In this document: in pieces, positions 47,671-56,660 of the stretch
Position numbering within the stretch: position 1 is the first letter of the stretch
How the letters are laid out: each line of letters opens with the position of its first letter
Assembly (NCBI RefSeq): GCF_030816715.1
Contig: NZ_JAUSYH010000001.1
Coordinates: forward strand, 1-64,000
DNA from: Streptomyces achromogenes
GTDB lineage: Bacteria > Actinomycetota > Actinomycetes > Streptomycetales > Streptomycetaceae
Direction of reading: 5' to 3'
Length of the DNA stretch: 64,000 nucleotides
Notes under the pieces: model-generated
Databases searched by the model: none
The model's input: the letters and a program-made list of their open reading frames with translations, nothing else
What the model was told of the DNA's origin: nothing
Position numbers and translations under genes: made by a program

Positions 47671-48339
47671 CTAGTTTGGCTGCGGATAGCCGATCTCGGA
47701 GATGTCCTGAGCGAGGTCCGTCAGGCTGACCTCAGAGTTCAACAGCGACACAAGCTCCTGACTCAGCGGCCGCAGGGCAAACACGTGGCTCACTGCCTCC
47801 AGGTCCACGGAGACCTCGTAATAGTCCTCGACAAAGCGCTGGAACGCTTCCGGCGAACGGTCGACCAGAAGCTCGAACAGGCTCGTCGCCCCATCGGGGT
47901 CGACAGCATTCTCGGGGAACTCGATCGCGCCGTGGTGCCAGCGATCATCCGTCGCTCCCCGCCACAAGCAGGCCGTCACGACCGGTACGTCGTCCTCGTC
48001 GGTGAACGCCGGCTCCTCAACGAAGGGCTTGAAGAGCTCGGGGACCTCGTCGATCACTCCCGGCCACGGCTCACCATCGTTGCCATACGGACTCATCGGA
48101 GACTCATGGCAGAAGCCGCGCACATAGACCCCGGCCGCCGAGAACACGATGGAATACTCGTCCCCCGACCCATTGCGCATCGAGGCCATCTCCTCGCCCT
48201 CGGCCCAACCAGCGTTGCAGGAGTAGTACCGACTTTCCCAATCCGGACTCAGGATCGCATCGAGCATCGCCAGCGAACGGCACAGGTCCCGCAGGTCGGC
48301 GATAGAGGGGAGGCGGCGGGCCGCGTCATAGACAGTCAC
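47671..48339 (-). CDS. Conserved Streptomyces protein, immunity-like
   Basis: About 222 aa from the GTG at 48339 (GGATGAG 4 nt upstream). Reads RLPSIADLRDLCRSLAMLDA, EEMASMRNGSGDEYSIVF, CHESPMSPYGNDGEPWPGV. Acidic, single domain, cytoplasmic. Family members are frequent in Streptomyces toxin-immunity neighbourhoods, but I know no proven function. It converges on the IS630/WapI block, which supports an immunity role. Confidence 0.65.
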   Translation of the reverse strand: MTVYDAARRLPSIADLRDLCRSLAMLDAILSPDWESRYYSCNAGWAEGEEMASMRNGSGDEYSIVFSAAGVYVRGFCHESPMSPYGNDGEPWPGVIDEVPELFKPFVEEPAFTDEDDVPVVTACLWRGATDDRWHHGAIEFPENAVDPDGATSLFELLVDRSPEAFQRFVEDYYEVSVDLEAVSHVFALRPLSQELVSLLNSEVSLTDLAQDISEIGYPQPN

Positions 48340-48397
48340 GTGCTCATCCAACCCGATGCCACCGACAACCAGCCCGACGCCTATCGCGTCTGCGCCG

Positions 48398-50158
48398 AAG
48401 CACGATAGTTGTCACCACCGGCATCGGCTGGCCTGCGGCTTCAGTAGGACAAAGCATGGTGGTTGTCACCGACGCGGCGCGCTACCTGTCACCAGCGGCA
48501 AGCGAAGCAGGGGCGATGTCACCGCGTTCGGCTTCTGGTGGGCAGGGTGCCATACGGCGGCCCTTGGCGATCACGGGCCATATTTCGCGCGCCCTACACG
48601 AACCCCGCCCCTACGATCACCTGGTACGACTGCTGGAGGGGCGGGAATGCTTGCGGACATCGAGGACGGGACAGTGGCAGCGACGCGGCTCGCGGGAGGT
48701 ACGCCGCTTCACAGCACGCTTGATGTCGCCGACCCCGCTGACTGGCTCGCGCTGGACGCAGGAGTGCGTGAGGTGGCCTGGCACCGCCCGGAGTTCCTGC
48801 CGGGGTGGGAGTACTCCGCCCCACTGCCCGCCGACCTGACTCAGCTCGGCGAGTCTCGGCTCGCACTCGCCCTCTGCCACCGCGACGGGAGGATCCGTCA
48901 GAAGGCGGTGCATCAGTCGGTCCGATACCCCGGTCTGCTGCCGTTGGTCGTGATCCGCTGCGCCGATTGGGTCGGCCAGGTGCGCGAGCACGCCCGGAAG
49001 GCTCTGCGCGAGGCCCTGAACGTGGACTCTGCCCTCGACCTCGCGCCGCTCATCCTCCGCGTCGGCCGCCGCGACAGAGGTGCCTTCGGCGTCGATGTGC
49101 TCGGCCAGATCCTGCGACAGGCATCCCACGGGCAGCTCGCTGTTCTCTTCGCTGACCCCGACCGCATCGTCCGGCGGTTCGCGTACCGGCTTGCCATCGA
49201 GGGCCAACTGCTCCATCCCGCTGAGCTGGCCCGCGCGGCCGCCGGGGACCAGGACACCGTGGTCCAGGACCTGTGTGCCAAAGCGGCGCTCACGGCTCTG
49301 GGGGATGAGGATGCCTACGAGGGTGTGCTGCCTCCACTGCTGTCCGCACGCAACCCGCGTACCCGTTCGGCCGGCGTCACCGCGCTGAGACGGGCGGGGC
49401 GGGCAGAGCAGGCGGAGCCGTTTCTCAGCGACCGTTCCGCGCTCGTGCGTGCTTGTGCCCGGTATGTCGTACGACAGCAGGGTGTTGACCCGGCGGTCTG
49501 GTACCGGGAGCGGTGCACGACACCGGACGACCCCGATTTGCCGCCTGGTGCGGTCATCGGGCTGGCCGAGTGCGGGAACCGCGCGGACGCCGGGCTGCTG
49601 CGGCTGCTGCTCGTGCACCCAGCGGCCGGGGTGCGGGCGCGAGCGGTGGCAGGGCTGCGGGCGCTGGACTGCGCGGATGCGGAGCAGTTGCGGCCGCTCC
49701 TCGACGACCCTGCCGCCGGTGTCGTCCGCGAGACCGCCGCCGCCCTGCTGCCCTCGGCCAAGGAACTGCCCGCCGACTGGCTATTGGAGCGCACCAGTAC
49801 CGACCGGCCGCGGCACGTCCGCGTCGGCGCGTTCCGGCTGCTCGACGCGCGCGGCGGCACAGTGGCGCTACGGGCGGCGGTCGGTCTGTTCCAGGACCCG
49901 GATATGAAGCTGCGCACCTGGGCCGCGCAATCAGTGCAGCGCTGGCATCCGTCGCCTGACGGGCGGCGCGGCGACGCAGAGGTGGGTGAACTGCTCGACC
50001 AGAGCCGACACCTCTTCAGCGACCACATGCTGCGCCGACGCAAGTGGGAAGCCGGGGTGGACAGCTGAGACTGCACCGCGGTCCAGAACTCTGCTCAGCA
50101 CTCGCCCCCCGGTGGCCCTGGTGACAGCACGCCTGCCTTGGTGACAACTATCGTGCTT
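48398..50158. mobile_element. Inverted-repeat element carrying a HEAT-repeat gene
   Basis: Perfect 19-bp inverted repeats AAGCACGATAGTTGTCACC at 48398-48416 and, reversed, at 50140-50158. Inside the left end a second copy (AAGCATGGTGGTTGTCACC, 48452-48470) matches 16 of 19 bases, with further TGTCACC copies at 48487 and 48517; the right end has one more at 50120. Terminal inverted repeats plus internal direct copies are the layout of Tn7/Tn402-like transposon ends. No transposase lies inside, so it would be non-autonomous. No target duplication is clear. Confidence 0.55.
48647..50068 (+). CDS. HEAT-repeat protein
   Basis: 473 aa, ATG at 48647 with GGAGGGG 5 nt upstream. Roughly ten helical pairs of about 30 residues, with the recurrent pattern (D)x(V/A)R-x-x-A: REHARKALREALN, RTRSAGVTALRRAG, AAGVRARAVAGLRAL. 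No catalytic motif. HEAT-repeat proteins of this type act as scaffolds; some bind DNA (AlkD-like) or take part in defence. It is the only gene between the inverted repeats of the putative element. Confidence 0.75.
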   Translation: MLADIEDGTVAATRLAGGTPLHSTLDVADPADWLALDAGVREVAWHRPEFLPGWEYSAPLPADLTQLGESRLALALCHRDGRIRQKAVHQSVRYPGLLPLVVIRCADWVGQVREHARKALREALNVDSALDLAPLILRVGRRDRGAFGVDVLGQILRQASHGQLAVLFADPDRIVRRFAYRLAIEGQLLHPAELARAAAGDQDTVVQDLCAKAALTALGDEDAYEGVLPPLLSARNPRTRSAGVTALRRAGRAEQAEPFLSDRSALVRACARYVVRQQGVDPAVWYRERCTTPDDPDLPPGAVIGLAECGNRADAGLLRLLLVHPAAGVRARAVAGLRALDCADAEQLRPLLDDPAAGVVRETAAALLPSAKELPADWLLERTSTDRPRHVRVGAFRLLDARGGTVALRAAVGLFQDPDMKLRTWAAQSVQRWHPSPDGRRGDAEVGELLDQSRHLFSDHMLRRRKWEAGVDS

Positions 50159-50429
50159 TGGCTCAGCGTCCCGGCTCAACGCTGGGCACTCAATTGGCCA
50201 GATTGCACACTCACTGGACAACTAGCGCACTCAGTCACACCGTGCCGGTCGGGGTGGTTGGTGTCGTGTATGGGGACGTCCACCTCGTAGATGCGCAGGT
50301 GCATGACGTCCAGCTCCACTCTCTGCTCGGTGTTGGTGCCTCGGTGTTGAGGGACCACCGCGACCGCCCCGGCCTCCGTCGAACGGGGCCGGGGCGGCAC
50401 GGAGCGTCCGTCACGCCGGTGAGGGCGGG
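50159..50429. other. Short region without a confident gene
   Basis: A minus-strand stretch (RVELDVMHLRIYEVDVPIHD) has protein-like composition but no start site. Nothing else is visible. Confidence 0.3.
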
Positions 50430-50624
50430 TCAGAACTCCGGATGGATCGTGATGGGCCGCCGGGGATCACCAGCGTTGGTGTGGACGGTGCGGCGGTGCG
50501 CGGCGAGGCCGGCGCCTCCGCCCTGGATCGGCAGGTGGCACTCGGGGAAGCCGCGCCACCACTCATCCCCGGACGGAAGGTCGGCCGGGGTGAGCGGGTG
50601 CGGTCCGTCGGCGGCGCGACTCAT
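50430..50624 (-). CDS. Small hypothetical protein
   Basis: 64 aa, ATG overlapping the stop of the upstream gene (ATGA). Pro/Gly-rich with WWRGFPECHLPIQGG. Likely translated with its neighbour. Function unknown. Confidence 0.45.
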   Translation of the reverse strand: MSRAADGPHPLTPADLPSGDEWWRGFPECHLPIQGGGAGLAAHRRTVHTNAGDPRRPITIHPEF

Positions 50625-51235
50625 GCGACCGCGTCCGCGAACTGCGCCTGAAGGTCCGCGCGGCCCTCGGGGTCGTCGTCCTGGTCGTCGACGCCGTCGC
50701 CGTGGACGGTGCAGACGATGTCCGGATCGCTGTCCATGGCGCCGGTCAGTGCCTTGTGCAGGTCGGTGACCGAGTAGACCGGCGCCCATGCCTGCCCTGC
50801 GCACTCCGGGTCGGTGGGGCAGGACAGCAGCACGTCGAAGCCGTAATCGCCCTCGCCGTCGACGTCGGCGCGGAAGGCCAGGGTGAGGTACTGCTGCCCG
50901 AGGCGGATCTCCGCGACGCGGTCCGGGCCGGTCACCAGGTCCGAGCCCGGCCGCCACGTCCACAGAGGCAGGATCTCCGGGCCGAAGAACCGGCGGACCA
51001 GGAGCAGGTCACCCAGTCCGTTGCCGCCGTCACGCCCGAGGTCAGCCTCGCGGCGCTCGGAAAGCCGCTTCAACAGCGGCTCCAGGCGGTACAGGTTGTC
51101 GGCGAAGACGATCGTGTTGAAGCCTTCGGCGGCCAGCTGCTGGTGCGAGTACGTCATCGCCTTGTGCTGGGCGCGGACGACGTCGTCGGGCACGCGCCGG
51201 TAGGCCGGGCGCGGGTGCTGCCGTTCCAGGCACAC
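50621..51235 (-). CDS. Unknown actinobacterial protein
   Basis: Up to 204 aa from GTG 51235. Clear folded-protein composition: AEGFNTIVFADNLYRLEPLL, ILPLWTWRPGSDLV, LTLAFRADVDGEGDYGFDVL. Two cysteines (CPTDPEC) may bind metal. A better N-terminus in another frame (MRIRVGDLQRIS from 51272) hints at a frameshift near 51240. Followed by a coupled small gene. No known domain. Confidence 0.55.
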   Translation of the reverse strand: MCLERQHPRPAYRRVPDDVVRAQHKAMTYSHQQLAAEGFNTIVFADNLYRLEPLLKRLSERREADLGRDGGNGLGDLLLVRRFFGPEILPLWTWRPGSDLVTGPDRVAEIRLGQQYLTLAFRADVDGEGDYGFDVLLSCPTDPECAGQAWAPVYSVTDLHKALTGAMDSDPDIVCTVHGDGVDDQDDDPEGRADLQAQFADAVA

Positions 51236-51504
51236 CCGAAATTCTCTGGAGATCGCCTACCCTGATGCGCACTTTCGGCGGAGTTCTTGCAGCTCAGTGG
51301 CTATGAGTGAGCACCGTAGTGATCGCAACAGGTGTGGTGCAAGACAGGGCCTAATTCTTCACCCTTCGAGTCTGATGCTCCATCGCCTCACCGAATGGCC
51401 AGGTCCTTCCAGTGCCCTGGCGGTGATGACCCCGACTTCGGCAATAGCGCGTGCCTCCGGCATGATCAACAGCAGTCAGTTCTGATGCCAGGCTGGAGCC
51501 GCCG

Positions 51505-52596
51505 ATGGATGTGACCGAGTCAGGACATAATTCGCGGGTGTCCGCATACGTGACCGCGGGAGCACGGCTGTCCCTGTTCAGCGACCGTCGGCTTGGGGAT
51601 GCAGTGGCCGCCGCGCCAAGTCTCGGTTCCGGTATCGGAGGCAGGTCGGCGGAGATGGAGATCGAGGGGATACGCGTCTTCGTCAAGCGGGTCCCGCTGA
51701 CGGACATCGAGTTGCAACCGGAGCACGTGCGGTCGACCGCTAACCTCTTCGAGCTTCCCCTCTTCTACCAGTACGGGGTGGGATCGGCGGGGTTCGGTGC
51801 TTGGCGTGAGCTGGCCGCTCACATATTGGCCACAGGCTGGGTGCTGAAGAACGAGTACGCGGGCTTCCCGCTGCTCTATCACTGGCGGGTTTTGCCAGAC
51901 AGTGCCCCTGCCGACTTCGTTGACGAGTTCGGGGGCATTGAGGGGGCGGTTTCCCATTGGGAGGGGTCGCCAGCCGTGCGCCGTCGGCTGAAGGCCATCG
52001 GAGGGTCATCCTTCAGCCTGGTGCTGTTCTTGGAACACGTGCCCCAGACGCTCGCCGCATGGCTCAGCAACGCCCGTCATGCGGCCTGGCGGGGTCCAGG
52101 TGGCGAGTCGTCCTACGAGTGGCTCGAGGATGCGCTGCTGCGGGGGACGGAGTTCATGAGTGCGCGCGGACTGGTCCACTTCGACTCACACTTCGCCAAC
52201 CTGCTCACTGACGGCCGGCAGGTGTACTTTGCGGACTTCGGGCTCGCGTTGAGCCGCGACTTCGACCTTTCGGCGAAGGAGAGCGCCTTCCTCGCCGATC
52301 ATCTTGTGTACGACCGCTGCTACGCACCGGGCCACCTCCTTCGCCATCACCTGCCCGACGGTGTGCGTGGTGGCAGCACCGAACACGAACACGGGGCCTT
52401 CCTGCGAGCCTGGGTCGAAGGCCACAGGCCCGACGGCGTTCCGTCCGACATCGGCGCGATCATCGACCGTCACGCGCCGCATGCAATCGTCCTGGACGAC
52501 TTTCACCAGCGACTGCTCACGCAGAGCAAGCGCACTCCGTTCCCCGCAGCCGAGATCAAGCGGGCCCTGGCCAGGACATCACCGGCAGGATGGTGA
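51505..52596 (+). CDS. Protein-kinase-like fold phosphotransferase
   Basis: 363 aa. The catalytic loop GLVHFDSHFANLLTDG and the metal-binding VYFADFGLALS give the HxDxH...N / DFG-type set of kinase-like phosphotransferases (APH or Ser/Thr kinase fold). An N-lobe lysine candidate is in IRVFVKRVPL. Soluble, no sensor domain seen. Could phosphorylate a protein or a small molecule; the family is recurrent but unstudied in Streptomyces. Confidence 0.65.
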   Translation: MDVTESGHNSRVSAYVTAGARLSLFSDRRLGDAVAAAPSLGSGIGGRSAEMEIEGIRVFVKRVPLTDIELQPEHVRSTANLFELPLFYQYGVGSAGFGAWRELAAHILATGWVLKNEYAGFPLLYHWRVLPDSAPADFVDEFGGIEGAVSHWEGSPAVRRRLKAIGGSSFSLVLFLEHVPQTLAAWLSNARHAAWRGPGGESSYEWLEDALLRGTEFMSARGLVHFDSHFANLLTDGRQVYFADFGLALSRDFDLSAKESAFLADHLVYDRCYAPGHLLRHHLPDGVRGGSTEHEHGAFLRAWVEGHRPDGVPSDIGAIIDRHAPHAIVLDDFHQRLLTQSKRTPFPAAEIKRALARTSPAGW

Positions 52597-52627
52597 CTGC
52601 CGTGGCCTGCTGTGCGGCACGCCGCTG

Positions 52628-53449
52628 TCACCCGCTGGTCATCGGTTTTTTGGGCAGCGTGCCGACCGTCAGGAAGAACGTGACGGCGTAGGTGAAGCGA
52701 CCCGTGCGCACGGCATCGTCGAACTGGGCCACGAACCGTTCCGCGTCGATGGGATCAAGGTAGCCCCGGGCCGCAGCGGTGTAGGCCCAGGTGCGCAGGC
52801 CCATGACATTGTCGGCCGCCGATGGGTCGCGCACGACCAGCGTCCGGGCTTCCACTGTGATGTCGTGGAGGCCGCGGACCGCGAGCAGTCCGGCGTGCCG
52901 GTGGGCCAGCGAGCCGTTGCGCAGCGCCACCTCGGCCCGGAAGCGCAGCACATGGCCGGCAAGCTCCTGGTCGTCGATATCGAGTACCTGGGTGTCGTAG
53001 TCCGGGTCTGCCAATGCGACCCGGCCACCGGGGCGTACGACTCGCAGTAGCTCGTCCAGCACCTGGACGGGGTCGGCGACATGCTGCAGGACCCGGTCAG
53101 CCCAGGCGCCGTCGAACTGGCACGCTCCGAATGGCAGCCGGTGCCCGTCCGCGACTGCAGCACGCGGCAGTCCTCGCGCCCGGGCCTGCGAGATCATCGT
53201 GAAGGAGCTGTCGACCGCGACGACCTCGGCCCCGCAGCGCGAGCGCAGGGCCACAGCGGCGTCCCCGGTACCCGCTCCGACCTCGAGGAACAGTCCGCCG
53301 GCCTCGACACGAAGAAACTCCTGCAGCCGCTGCTTGTAGGCAGCGTAGAACGGCTCCGCAGCCAACCGGTCCAAGACGTGAACCCAATCGGAGGGCCGGG
53401 GCTGGGTGTCCACCGACGTGAAGCCATGAGCAACACCGTGATCGTTCAT
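52628..53449 (-). CDS. Class I SAM-dependent methyltransferase
   Basis: 273 aa with motif I LEVGAGTGDAAVAL, motif II EVVAVDSSFTM and post-motif VLQHVADPVQVLDELLRVVR, PGGRVALADPDY. Intact and of normal length, unlike the methyltransferase at 44.2 kb. The substrate cannot be predicted; these enzymes usually methylate small molecules. Convergent with the kinase-like gene. Confidence 0.85.
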   Translation of the reverse strand: MNDHGVAHGFTSVDTQPRPSDWVHVLDRLAAEPFYAAYKQRLQEFLRVEAGGLFLEVGAGTGDAAVALRSRCGAEVVAVDSSFTMISQARARGLPRAAVADGHRLPFGACQFDGAWADRVLQHVADPVQVLDELLRVVRPGGRVALADPDYDTQVLDIDDQELAGHVLRFRAEVALRNGSLAHRHAGLLAVRGLHDITVEARTLVVRDPSAADNVMGLRTWAYTAAARGYLDPIDAERFVAQFDDAVRTGRFTYAVTFFLTVGTLPKKPMTSG

Positions 53450-53502
53450 GGGAGCACGCTAGCGCCCCACCAGGCCGGTGAGCCTTTCCGGTCAGAGCAT
53501 TA

Positions 53503-53570
53503 GTTAGGCGAAGCCGCCATTGCACAGCAGGAGTTGGCCGTTGATCCACTGGCCTCGTGAAGAGCACAGG
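53503..53570 (-). pseudogene. Short-chain dehydrogenase C-terminal scrap
   Basis: Codons read SSRGQWINGQLLLCNGGFA then stop, the conserved end of SDR/FabG-type enzymes (…WINGQ…NGGF). Only about 20 codons survive, next to the end of the Tn554-like unit. Confidence 0.5.
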
Positions 53571-53596
53571 AAGTCCATGGTTCGCGGTGCCTCACA

Positions 53597-53625
53597 AAGG
53601 GCCCCGACGTCGGTCGGGGCCCCTT
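53597..53625. terminator. Hairpin after the Tn554-like operon
   Basis: AAGGG-CCCCGAC / GTCGGGGCCCCTT with a 4-nt loop and one bulged base, 9 bp beyond the last minus-strand gene of the unit. Confidence 0.65.
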
Positions 53626-53633
53626 GCCGTTCT

Positions 53634-54168
53634 TCACCTTTCCGTGGGGCGGGCGGTGTTGAGTCGGCTGATCAGCTGCCGGTTAGCCGCCCGTGCAGCC
53701 TGCAGTTCCTCGTCTCGTTCCTCAAGCTGGCCGGTCAGGTCGACCACTTGTTGTTCCAGCCTGGTGATCAGGCTCTTGAGCTGTTCGACGTCGTCGGGGG
53801 CCCCGAGCCCGGACTCTCGCCAAGCCTGCTCGCCAAGGAGTTCCGAGAGCTTGTTCTCCAGGTGCCTGACGCGCGCGGCAAGACGGTTGCCGCGGTCCAG
53901 TGTGTTCGCCAGGTCTGCCTGGAGCGAGGCCCTGCTGACGACAGGGCTGGCGTCGTCGGCCGGGTGGTTCGGCGCCGGCGGCGTGGACCTGGGCGAGCAG
54001 GTCTTTGTGGCGGTAGAGGAAGGCGCGGTCGACTCCGGCCTGCCGTGCGATGCCCGAGACGCTGATGGCCGTGCCGGCGCGTCTGGCGGCGTTGATGGCC
54101 TTGATAACGCGCTGGCGGCGGCGGGCTGAATCCGCCTTGCGACCCTCAATCAGGGGGTTGGCGTTCAT
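53634..54168 (-). pseudogene. TnpC-like DUF6262 protein, frameshifted
   Basis: First frame: MNANPLIEGRKADSARRRQR, INAARRAGTAISVSGIARQA, GVDRAFLYRHKDLLAQVHAA, a helix-turn-helix. Second frame: ADLANTLDRGNRLAARVRHL, SELLGEQAWRESGLGAPDD and a coiled coil to the stop at 53634. The switch is at about 53960. DUF6262 proteins are the third gene of Tn554-like elements, where they affect orientation and frequency of insertion. The ATG overlaps the stop of tnpB. Confidence 0.8.
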
Positions 54169-56660
54169 GCGGTCCGGTTCGGTCGGAGGTCGGGCAGGGG
54201 CTGGCGGATGCGGGGCAGGCCGAGGTGGACGACGCTGTTGCGGGCGCGTCGGACCAGGGCGGTGGCGTGGTCGATCTCGGCGCGTTCTTCGTCGGTGAGC
54301 TCGTCGACGGAGTCTTTGACGCGGCGGATCAGACGGCGGACGCGGCTGATTTCCTCGTCGGAGGGCAAGGCATCGCTTCTCGCCCAGTCGTCGGCGTCGA
54401 CCGTGGCAAGGAGACGCTCGCGGTTGCGTAGCAAATCGGCGAGGTAGGTCTCCAGATCAGGCAGGTAGGAGACGTCGGTGCGGAAGTGGCCACAGCCGAC
54501 GCAGCGGAATCGGACGGGGCAGTCCTGGCCGTTCGCGGCGACGTTGGACGGTTCGCTACAGACGCCGTAGGGGACGGCGACCTCGCCGACGGCTCGCCGG
54601 AGGTGTTCGGTGTCCAGTAGGGCCTTGGCCTGCCTCCAGACGCGGTTGCCGTGACGGTCGAACTGCATCTGGGTGACCCGCTCGACAGCCTCCCGGCGGC
54701 GTTCTTCCCCGACACGGTAGTACTGCTGCGTGGTGACCAACTGCTCGTGGTCTATGAGCAGCTGAAGGACGTCCACGGCGACTCCGGCGTCCGCGTGGCG
54801 TTGCGCCTAGGTGTGCCGGTAGGCGTAGGGGAAGATCTTGGTCTTGTCGAACGGCAGCCTCTTGGTAACGAGCTGTCCCTCGACTGCGACCTTGGCGATG
54901 ACGTGGATGTCGGGCAGCGAGTCAACCCAGATCCGGTGTCTTCCGGACACCCACGTGGGGCTGATGGAACGGGTGCCGTCCACGCAGTAGGTCGTCGGCA
55001 ACAGCTTGAGCCGGTTCAGCGGCGTGCCCGGGTACCCGGCGCGGACGCGTTCTTGTTGCTCGGTGATGAGGCCGGCGGTCGCTTCCGGGATGGGAAGGCG
55101 GCGGCCGTAGCGGTGTGACTTGTAGTTGTCGTAGACGAGGACCGGCTTGCCGTCGCCGTCCCGCTGTAGATAGTCCCAGGGCAGTTTGCAGACTTCGACC
55201 GGGCGCCGGCCGGTGTCGACGAGGAGTTCGACGGTGAGGCGGAATTCCCGGTTGTGTTCCTGTTCCAGCTGCGGCAGGTGCGCGCAGAGAACCTCCATGA
55301 CCTCGGGAGGCAGGTCGTGACCGGCTTCGTCATCGTCGGGCAGGGCGGGCACGTCCTCCAGCCCCATGGCGAAGTCGTCCGGGAGTCCGTGCAGTGGCTG
55401 GGTCGGCCGAGTCAGTCCCATCGACCGCATCCGCATCAGGACGCGGCGTACATACATGCAGTGATCGTGGCGGCTCCTGAGCGTGATGTCCCCGCGTTGT
55501 TCGAGGAAGGCCATGCGGTTGCCGAACGCGACGATGTCTCCGCGGCCCAGAGCCGCCCGGTGAGTGCCGTGGTCCGGGCGCTGCAAGCGCAGGCTCTCGG
55601 ACAGCTTCTCCAGCGAGTTGAGCCGGGACTGGACCGTATCGCCAACGTTGTTGCCGCGGCGCCGGGGAAGGTCGTCCCACGCCCACATCTTCGCGGCTTG
55701 CCGCAGCCAGGGCTGGGTAATGCCGGTGAACCGGAGCCACTTGGTGTGGCCGAACGCCTGGAGATCCCACAAGTCCTTGTGGCGCTCAGTTTCGGGGGAC
55801 ATTCCGCGGCGGCTGGAGTACCGGACGAAGGCGTCGCGCAGCTGCCGGTGCAGTCCGCTGCTCTGGTCGGTCAGCTCCAGTTCCTCGATCGAGGACACCT
55901 GCCGTCGGCGCAGCAGGTCGCAGAACGGGCGCAGCTTGTAGTACGGGGTCCGCACGCAGTCCCGGATCCGCTCCTGCAGGCCGTACAGGACTTCGGCGAC
56001 GACACGGTCAGGCAGGCCGCGCAGGTTGACCTCGTTGGCCTCGTCGATCGGCGTCACCGTGCGCCGCCAGTGGTCTTCGGCGAAGTCCCTGATGCGGTGT
56101 CGAAGGTCACGCAGCCGTGCTTTGTGAGCCTCGCAGTAGGGCGCGGTCTTCCCCGGCCGCTGCCGCACACAGGCCGCGGTCTGGCACAACCCGTACGACT
56201 CCAGTGCTCTCACATCTGGGTGGAGGAGGAAGTCTTCCATTGGCAGCTTCAGCGTGACCGTCCGCTGGTAGTGGTGCGCCGCGCACAACCGGACGCGTGC
56301 ACCCTTCCAGGGCCGCGGACAGTCGGCGATCACGCAGTTCTCGATGCCGAGATACCGCCCGGCCTGGGCCGCGGGCGACGCGGCGAACTCCTCGGGGCTG
56401 AGGTCCTGCCATTGTCGCTTCCAGCGGCTCCGGCAGCCGGAGCACAGCCCACAGGCGTAGGTGCTGGCGCGGTAGCAATCCGGAACGATGCAGGCCTTCA
56501 CGCCCAGGTAGAGGTGGTCGTGCGGGAAGTGCAGCAGCCGCGTCTGCGGCTCCCAGCCCAGCAGTGACAGGAAGTCCGGGTCGACAGCCCCCCATAGCTC
56601 TGCGGTGACCGCTTCGAACTCGTCCGTCGCGGGCAGGGACATTGGCTGGCTGATCGTCAC
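54165..56660 (-). pseudogene. TnpB-like tyrosine recombinase with internal amber codon
   Basis: An 831-codon frame with one TAG at 54807-54809. N-terminal half: several CxxC/CxxxH pairs (CIVPDCYRASTYACGLCSGC, CVIADC, CQTAACVRQ). C-terminal half: recombinase domain with Arg in LLVDTGRRPVEVCKLPW. The amber stands in the box YAYRHT-TAG-AQRHADAG, where relatives have Tyr; the frame then continues through LLIDHEQLVTTQQYYRVGEE with the active-site Tyr and a Cys pair (CVGCGHF). Without readthrough the enzyme lacks its nucleophile. It overlaps tnpA and tnpC by 4 bp each. Confidence 0.85.
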
